Below are positions 15,093 through 20,040 of a DNA stretch of 20,040 nt, piece by piece. The translations under genes and the position numbers were made by a program. The notes under the pieces are model-generated. The model ran no database searches, had not been told where the DNA came from, and was given only the letters and a program-made list of their open reading frames with translations. The number at the start of each line of letters is the position of its first letter. Positions within the stretch are counted from its first letter, which is position 1. The DNA is from Actinobacteria bacterium BACL4 MAG-120820-bin23 (lineage in GTDB: Bacteria; Actinomycetota; Actinomycetes; Nanopelagicales; Nanopelagicaceae). The DNA lies in the NCBI GenBank assembly GCA_001437855.1, contig LIBD01000005.1:1-20040 (forward strand), in the 5' to 3' direction.

Positions 15093-16244
15093 CTACTGAA
15101 CTGCAACAGTCGGTTGACCTGATGCCACTCCAGCGGCCTCCATTTCTTCTGCAAGGCGCATCGCCTCTTCAATGAGCGTCTCAACTATTTGTGCCTCCGG
15201 TACAGTTTTAATAACCTCACCTTTTACAAATATCTGACCCTTGCCATTTCCAGATGCCACGCCAAGATCTGCCTCGCGTGCTTCACCTGGTCCATTAACA
15301 ACACATCCCATAACCGCTACCCGAAGTGGCACTGTCATTCCTTGTAATCCCGCTTGTACCTTCTCAGCTAATGAGTAAACATCAACCTGTGCTCTACCGC
15401 ATGAAGGACAAGAAACTATTTCTAATTTACGTTGTCGTAAATTTAAAGATTCTAAAATTGAAATTCCAACTTTAACCTCTTCAACTGGTGGCGCTGATAG
15501 GGAGACTCGAATTGTGTCGCCAATTCCCTCAGCTAGTAAAATTCCAAATGCAGTTGCTGATTTTATAGTTCCTTGGAAAATAGGTCCGGCCTCAGTAACA
15601 CCTAAGTGCAATGGGTAATCACACTTGGCAGCTAATAATCGATATGCCTTAACCATAGTTACTGGATCATGATGTTTTACCGAAATCTTGATATCACTAA
15701 AGCCATGCTCTTCAAATAATGAGGCCTCCCATAGCGCTGATTCAGCTAACGCCTCTGGTGTTGCCTTGCCATACTTTGCTAACAATCTTGGATCTAATGA
15801 ACCAGCATTGACGCCAATTCGAATCGGAATGCCCGCATCTTTGGCCGCCTTTGCTACCTCTTTAACCTTGTCATCAAACTGCTTTATATTTCCAGGATTT
15901 ACTCGAACCGCAGCACAGCCAGCATTAATTGCGGCAAAGATATATTTTGGTTGAAAGTGAATATCAGCAATTACTGGTATCTGTGACTTTTTTGCAATTT
16001 GTGAGAGTGCATCAGCATCATCTTGGCTTGGCACAGCTACTCGAACAATTTGGCAGCCAGAAGCAGTTAGCTCTGCAATCTGTTGCAAAGTTGAATTCAC
16101 ATCGGCGGTTAAGGTTGTGCACATAGATTGCACTGAAACTGGAGCATCGCCGCCAACTAAAACTGAGCCAACCTTTAATTGCCTAGTTTTTCGACGAGGA
16201 GCCAAAGTTGGTGGTGGTGCTGATGGAATCCCTAAATCAACCAT
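15093..16244 (-). CDS. ispG: 4-hydroxy-3-methylbut-2-enyl diphosphate synthase
   Basis: Penultimate step of the MEP isoprenoid pathway, an iron-sulfur enzyme reducing ME-cPP to HMBPP, 383 residues. The TIM barrel begins at RQLKVGSVLVGGDAPVSVQSM, with ADIHF near 93-97, RVNPGNI at 114-120 and RIGVNAGSLD at 142-151. The C-terminal [4Fe-4S] domain has cysteines C279 and C282 (SCPSCGR), C314 (MGCVVNGPGEA) and E321, the three-Cys-plus-Glu set expected for this enzyme. This is the short bacterial form without the middle insertion. It lies 13 nt after rseP. The same spacer pattern recurs before proS. Confidence 0.98.
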   Translation of the reverse strand: MVDLGIPSAPPPTLAPRRKTRQLKVGSVLVGGDAPVSVQSMCTTLTADVNSTLQQIAELTASGCQIVRVAVPSQDDADALSQIAKKSQIPVIADIHFQPKYIFAAINAGCAAVRVNPGNIKQFDDKVKEVAKAAKDAGIPIRIGVNAGSLDPRLLAKYGKATPEALAESALWEASLFEEHGFSDIKISVKHHDPVTMVKAYRLLAAKCDYPLHLGVTEAGPIFQGTIKSATAFGILLAEGIGDTIRVSLSAPPVEEVKVGISILESLNLRQRKLEIVSCPSCGRAQVDVYSLAEKVQAGLQGMTVPLRVAVMGCVVNGPGEAREADLGVASGNGKGQIFVKGEVIKTVPEAQIVETLIEEAMRLAEEMEAAGVASGQPTVAVQ

Positions 16245-16257
16245 GGGTAAACCTTAC

Positions 16258-17448
16258 CTAGAAATTAAGTCTAATCGGGTTGAAGATATCAGCGGTGAGC
16301 AGCAATAGTGATAAACCAGCCATGAATATGAAGACCACCATAGTGATTGGCGCCAGTCTTTCGACATCAAATGGCGCAGGTTTTGGCATGCCACTTCGTT
16401 TTGCATTTAAGTTTCTGACGCCATCTGCAACTGCAACTGCCATATGACCACCATCTAATGGCAGAAGTGGCAGTAAATTAAACATGCCTACGAAAAGATT
16501 TAACGAAGCAATTATTAATAAGAAGGTGGCAACTTTCTCTCTAGTGGTTAATTTATCAGTTTCAGCTGTTTCACCACTTACTCTGGCTACGCCAACTACA
16601 CCAACTAATCCTTCGACATCTCGTTTCTCTCCGCCAAATGTCTGCCGAACTAAATCTGGAATTTTGGCAGGTAATGTAAAAAGAGCAGTCAAACTATTTC
16701 CTAAAATTTCACCAGTGTATTTAGTTGCTTTAGCGCCTGCTTCTATTGGGCCATAAGAAATAGTGCCGATGGTATTTACTACCCCTAATACACCAACACT
16801 TTTACCATCTAAATCTCTACTTGCTGGAGTTACTAAAACATTTATTGGCATTGAATTGCGCTCAATAGTTATTTCTAATTGTTCACCGGCAGAGGCTCTA
16901 ATGATTGTCACTACATCTACCCATTCAGAGTAAGAAATACCATTTACTTTAGTGATTTTATCGCCAGCTAAAATACCAACATCTTTGGCAGGAGATGGTG
17001 TTGATCTGGAAGTACAAGCTTCATTGGCTACCTTTGGAATGCAATCACTAACTGCCTCAACTGTATTGGTTACTGAGGTTACGCCAACTGATGAGAACAG
17101 CGTGAGTAATAAAACAAATCCAATAACAAAGTGTAAGAATGATCCAGCACCTAAAACAATTAAGCGCTGACCAACTCCGGCCTTAACAAATGCCCTGCTC
17201 TGATCTGCATCTGCTAACTCCTCCCGTGGCGACATACCAACAATTCGACAGTAGCCACCAGCTGGTACTGCTTTAATGCCAAACTCAGTTTCACCTCGCT
17301 GGGTGGACCATAATTTCTTACCAAAGCCCACAAAAAACTCAGTTACCTTCATGCCAAACTTTTTAGCAGTTAAGTAATGGCCAGCCTCATGAATCATTAC
17401 CGAAATTAACAAGGCAAGCACAAAGGCTAGAACACCAATAATGGTCAT
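16258..17448 (-). CDS. rseP: Site-2 intramembrane zinc protease (RseP/Rip1 family)
   Basis: Membrane protease that cuts substrates inside the bilayer, in mycobacteria including anti-sigma factors. It has 396 residues. HEAGH at 20-24 in the first membrane helix gives two zinc ligands and the catalytic Glu. The third ligand is D332 in NLLPLLPLDGGH (324-335) of a C-terminal helix. A single PDZ domain lies at about 150-215 (AGDKITKVNG at 161-170), with further helices around 100-120, 305-325 and 365-388. The substrates here are unknown. The ATG overlaps the dxr stop by 4 bp. The dxr-rip1-ispG order is typical of actinobacteria and does not prove a link with the MEP pathway. Confidence 0.94.
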   Translation of the reverse strand: MTIIGVLAFVLALLISVMIHEAGHYLTAKKFGMKVTEFFVGFGKKLWSTQRGETEFGIKAVPAGGYCRIVGMSPREELADADQSRAFVKAGVGQRLIVLGAGSFLHFVIGFVLLLTLFSSVGVTSVTNTVEAVSDCIPKVANEACTSRSTPSPAKDVGILAGDKITKVNGISYSEWVDVVTIIRASAGEQLEITIERNSMPINVLVTPASRDLDGKSVGVLGVVNTIGTISYGPIEAGAKATKYTGEILGNSLTALFTLPAKIPDLVRQTFGGEKRDVEGLVGVVGVARVSGETAETDKLTTREKVATFLLIIASLNLFVGMFNLLPLLPLDGGHMAVAVADGVRNLNAKRSGMPKPAPFDVERLAPITMVVFIFMAGLSLLLLTADIFNPIRLNF

Positions 17449-18575
17449 GCGCTTATCCCCTTAATAAACTCATCCGCTTTAATACGCGCACTTTGCTCGA
17501 TAGCACTGACATCGGCAATATCTCTTATTGTAGTTGGTGCGTTACTTGATAAGGCATCTACTACGCGCGCTACCGTCTGGATAATTGCTGAGAACTTTAT
17601 TTTTTCTGCTAAAAATGCAGAAACTGCCACCTCATTTGCAGCGTTATATACCGCCGGTAATCCACCACCTGCTTGGCCACACCTTTTAGCTAATTCAATT
17701 GCTGGATACTTTTTAATATCAATTGGCATGAACTCCCATTTACTAGCCTTACTCCAATCAATAGGTGCACATGCTTTACTTATACGTTCTGGATATGACA
17801 ATGCGTAAGCAATTGGCCCCTTCATATTAGGTGGCGATGCTTGTGCAATTGTTGAACCATCAATAAATTCCACAAATGAGTGCACCACAGATTGTGGATG
17901 AATCACTGCCTCTATTGCTTCATAAGGTAGATCAAAAAGATAATGCGCTTCAATTATTTCTAATCCTTTATTTAATAGGGTGGCTGAATTAATAGTGACT
18001 ACCTCACCCATGGACCAGGTTGGATGATTGAGTGCATCAGCCACACTGACCTCACTTAAATCTTGTCGATCTCTAAATGGTCCACCACTTGCCGTCAAAA
18101 TTAATTTCTTAACATCACTTGCCTTACCGGCCAGGAGTGCCTGAAAGATTGCTGAGTGCTCTGAGTCAACTGGAATTAATTTATCGCTGCCATATTTCAT
18201 AACTAGATCCCCACCGGCAACTAGGGATTCCTTATTAGCTAACGCAACCTTATTGCCAACTGATAGAGCTGAAAGAGTTGGCCCTAAGCCAATCGAACCA
18301 GTTATGCCATTTAAGACGATATCGCAAGGAATTGCTGCAATCTCGATTGAAGAAGCATCACCTTCAATTACTGTTACGCCATCAACTTTTGGAGCCGGTG
18401 CCATACTGCCAACTATCGGCACATTAAACTTTTTTGCCTGCTCCATTAATAGTGTTGGATTTTTCCGACCAGCACTCATTGCAATAACTCTAAATTTGTC
18501 GGGGTGGGCAGCAACAATTTCTAGTGCTTGCACACCAATTGATCCAGTTGAGCCCAAAATCACGATTTCCCGCAT
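17445..18575 (-). CDS. dxr: 1-deoxy-D-xylulose 5-phosphate reductoisomerase
   Basis: First committed step of the MEP pathway, rearranging and reducing DXP to MEP with NADPH and a divalent metal, 376 residues. Marks are the NADPH loop GSTGSIG at 8-14, ALANKESLVAGG at 111-122, PVDSEHSAIFQ at 135-145 with metal ligands D137 and E139, TASGGPFRDR at 161-170 and NSATLLNKGLEIIEA at 196-210 with the third metal ligand E206. The ATG at 18575 has no good ribosome-binding site but lies exactly 6 nt after a TAAGAT hexamer, which suggests a leaderless mRNA. It is the first gene of the long minus-strand run. Confidence 0.98.
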   Translation of the reverse strand: MREIVILGSTGSIGVQALEIVAAHPDKFRVIAMSAGRKNPTLLMEQAKKFNVPIVGSMAPAPKVDGVTVIEGDASSIEIAAIPCDIVLNGITGSIGLGPTLSALSVGNKVALANKESLVAGGDLVMKYGSDKLIPVDSEHSAIFQALLAGKASDVKKLILTASGGPFRDRQDLSEVSVADALNHPTWSMGEVVTINSATLLNKGLEIIEAHYLFDLPYEAIEAVIHPQSVVHSFVEFIDGSTIAQASPPNMKGPIAYALSYPERISKACAPIDWSKASKWEFMPIDIKKYPAIELAKRCGQAGGGLPAVYNAANEVAVSAFLAEKIKFSAIIQTVARVVDALSSNAPTTIRDIADVSAIEQSARIKADEFIKGISA

Positions 18576-18581
18576 GCGCCT

Positions 18582-18587
18582 ATCTTA
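18582..18587 (-). promoter_or_regulatory. Candidate -10 box for dxr (leaderless start)
   Basis: TAAGAT on the coding strand fits the actinobacterial TANNNT -10 pattern and is followed by 6 nt (AGGCGC) and then the dxr ATG, so transcription could begin at or next to the A of ATG. The -35 region (about 18605-18610, GTTTTT) is not a good match to TTGACA. Position and the absence of a ribosome-binding site are the main support. Confidence 0.45.
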
Positions 18588-18616
18588 ACTGGGAGGTGAA
18601 GATGAAAAACTTCAGA

Positions 18617-18622
18617 TAGAAT
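18617..18622 (+). promoter_or_regulatory. Candidate -10 box for gabT (leaderless start)
   Basis: TAGAAT matches TATAAT at five of six positions and is followed by 6 nt (TTGAGC) and the ATG at 18629, the same spacing as on the dxr side. The -35 region (about 18594-18599) is poor and coincides with a GGGAGGTGA ribosome-binding-site-like string. If correct, the TTG at 18623 lies upstream of the transcript start and cannot be the start codon. Confidence 0.45.
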
Positions 18623-18628
18623 TTGAGC

Positions 18629-19978
18629 ATGTATTCCGGGGCTAAAACCACAATTGAACAAAAACGTAACTTGGTAACAGCTATTCCTGGACCAAAATCT
18701 GCTGAGTTAATTAAGCGTCGTGCCGAAGCTGTCTCTGCCTCACTTGGCACAGCATTTCCAGTTTTTATTGATCGCGCCGAGGGCGCAATTATTTTGGATG
18801 TTGATGGAAACTCAATCTTAGATTTAGGTGCTGGTATTGCAGTATTAAATGTGGGCCATTCAGCTGGAAAAGTTATTGAAAATGTTAAGAATCAAATTGA
18901 TGCATTTACTCATACCTGTTTTATGGTTGTGCCATACACCGGTTATGTTGAAGTTTGCGAAGCACTAAATCGGTTAACCCCAGGTGATCATAAGAAAAAG
19001 TCAGCTCTCTTCAATTCAGGTGCTGAGGCGGTTGAAAATGCCGTAAAAATTGCTCGTAAATTTACTAAGCGATCTGCAGTTGTTGTTTTTGAACATGGTT
19101 ACCATGGCAGAACTAACTTAACTATGGCAATGACGGCAAAAAATATGCCGTATAAAGATGGTTTTGGACCATTTGCTCCTGAGGTATATCGCATGCCGGT
19201 GGCGTATCCATATCGCTGTAGTGCCTGCACCAAACCTTGTGAAAGCTCTATGTTATCGATGGTTATTCATAAAATGGAGAAGGAGATCGGTGCAAACAAT
19301 ATTGCTTGCATTGTGATCGAACCGATTCTTGGCGAAGGTGGATTTATCGTTCCATGTAAGGGCTTTCTACCTGGTCTTGCTAAATTCTGTAAAGATAATG
19401 GAATTGTTTTTGTTGCAGATGAGGTCCAAACCGGGTTTGCCAGAACTGGAGATATGTTTGCCTGCGAGGATGAATCAGTTGTGCCAGATTTAATTGTTAC
19501 TGCCAAAGGAATTGCTGCTGGTTTGCCACTTGCTGGCGTAACAGGTCGAGCTGAAATTATGGATTCGATTCACCTAAGTGGTTTAGGTGGAACCTACGGT
19601 GGAAACCCAGTTGCCTGTGCTGCAGCCCTTGGGGCAATTGAAATTATCGAAACAGAGAATCTAGCTGAGCGGGCAAAAAGGATTGGAAAGATTATCTCTG
19701 ATGCGCTAAATCAAATGGCTAAGAAGTACTCAATTATTGGCGAGGTTAGAGGGCGCGGAGCAATGCAAGCAATTGAATTAATAAAGCCTGGCACTGATGA
19801 ACCTAATGCTGAGGCTCAAGCTGCGATCATTAAATATTGTATTAGCAAAGGCGTATTGATTCTTTCTGCTGGAACCTATGCAAATGTAATTAGATTGCTA
19901 CCACCACTTATAATTGATGAAGAGTTGTTAAAAGATGGACTTGCAGTATTAGATGAAGCAATAGCCTCCATCAAATAA
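18629..19978 (+). CDS. gabT: Class III PLP-dependent aminotransferase, probable 4-aminobutyrate aminotransferase
   Basis: Transfers an amino group from GABA (or a similar omega-amine) to 2-oxoglutarate, giving succinate semialdehyde and glutamate. It has 449 residues from the ATG at 18629. An in-frame TTG two codons earlier is possible but less likely given the promoter spacing. Class III marks are LFNSGAEAVENAVK at 127-140, FEHGYHGRT at 154-162, IVIEPILGEGG at 228-238, FVADEVQTGFARTG at 261-274 (D264 contacts the PLP ring) and the PLP lysine K293 in TAKGIAAGLPL. Overall it is closest to actinobacterial GabT, but related omega-aminotransferases share these motifs, so the substrate is inferred. 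A Cys-x2-Cys-x3-Cys cluster sits at 197-204. It is divergent from dxr and abuts the next gene end. Confidence 0.88.
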   Translation: MYSGAKTTIEQKRNLVTAIPGPKSAELIKRRAEAVSASLGTAFPVFIDRAEGAIILDVDGNSILDLGAGIAVLNVGHSAGKVIENVKNQIDAFTHTCFMVVPYTGYVEVCEALNRLTPGDHKKKSALFNSGAEAVENAVKIARKFTKRSAVVVFEHGYHGRTNLTMAMTAKNMPYKDGFGPFAPEVYRMPVAYPYRCSACTKPCESSMLSMVIHKMEKEIGANNIACIVIEPILGEGGFIVPCKGFLPGLAKFCKDNGIVFVADEVQTGFARTGDMFACEDESVVPDLIVTAKGIAAGLPLAGVTGRAEIMDSIHLSGLGGTYGGNPVACAAALGAIEIIETENLAERAKRIGKIISDALNQMAKKYSIIGEVRGRGAMQAIELIKPGTDEPNAEAQAAIIKYCISKGVLILSAGTYANVIRLLPPLIIDEELLKDGLAVLDEAIASIK

Positions 19979-20040
19979 TTAATCTCGATCTAAGATATTT
20001 CTAGTAGGTGAGTATTTTCCACCTGATTTTTTAAATGAAA
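19979..20040 (-). CDS. Possible C-terminal end of an unrecognised gene
   Basis: The minus-strand frame ending in TAA at 19979-19981 is open to the window edge and would encode the tail FKKSGGKYSPTRNILDRD. The stop abuts the gabT stop with no gap, in keeping with the tail-to-tail packing seen at azlD. The tail is basic and polar, and I do not recognise a family. Nineteen sense codons can be open by chance, so this is only a candidate. The other two minus-strand frames have stops within the same stretch. Confidence 0.4.
   Translation of the reverse strand, partial: SFKKSGGKYSPTRNILDRD

Noticed and set aside
1..20040. Defence system, prophage, biosynthetic cluster or mobile element
   Set aside because: All sizeable frames are accounted for by core genes. 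No transposase, integrase, nuclease-methylase pair, CRISPR repeat or tRNA-like att site was seen.

Overview
This window looks like a piece of the core chromosome of a low-GC, streamlined actinobacterium. The acI / Nanopelagicales freshwater lineage is the best guess. The evidence is: an AT-leaning base composition judged by eye; a gene order that follows the actinobacterial dxr-rip1-ispG and rimP-nusA-ylxR-infB-rbfA-truB-ribF-rpsO-pnp-M16-dapB backbone; a short actinobacterial-type NusA; an IF-2 with a long Pro/Gly/Arg-rich N-terminal tract; a mycoredoxin-like protein; and very tight packing, with many 4-bp ATGA overlaps and no gene-free stretch longer than about 130 bases. The lineage assignment is inference. 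No rRNA, tRNA, CRISPR array, insertion sequence or integrase is visible.

Layout. Bases 1-863 (+) hold the 3' part of azlC and a complete azlD, a two-subunit branched-chain amino acid exporter. From 18575 down to 860 every gene is on the minus strand. In transcription order these are dxr, rseP (rip1), ispG, proS, a TSUP-family permease, rimP, nusA, ylxR, infB, rbfA, truB, ribF, rpsO, pnp, an M16 peptidase, dapB and a mycoredoxin-like gene whose end overlaps the end of azlD. A class III aminotransferase (gabT-like) runs divergently from dxr at 18629-19978 (+). It abuts what looks like the last codons of an unrecognised minus-strand gene running off the right edge.

How the genes work together. 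dxr and ispG are two steps of the MEP isoprenoid pathway, with the intramembrane protease RseP between them. proS charges tRNA-Pro. rimP, nusA, ylxR, infB, rbfA, truB and rpsO form the conserved block for ribosome maturation, transcription elongation and translation initiation. ribF makes FMN/FAD. pnp handles RNA decay. M16 and dapB (lysine/diaminopimelate synthesis) follow pnp as they do in Streptomyces. Relative to the mycobacterial order as I remember it, the DHH phosphoesterase gene usually between rbfA and truB is absent, and a TSUP permease sits between proS and rimP.

Regulatory reading. The few real gaps carry the signals. These are the dxr/gabT divergent region, where both genes have a TANNNT -10-like hexamer exactly 6 nt before their ATG (possible leaderless transcripts); a leader before infB; a terminator-like hairpin after ribF; a structured rpsO leader; and an rpsO-pnp spacer with a perfect 12-bp palindrome next to a TATAAA hexamer. 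I did not find a convincing new biological system. The most interesting points are these small regulatory structures.
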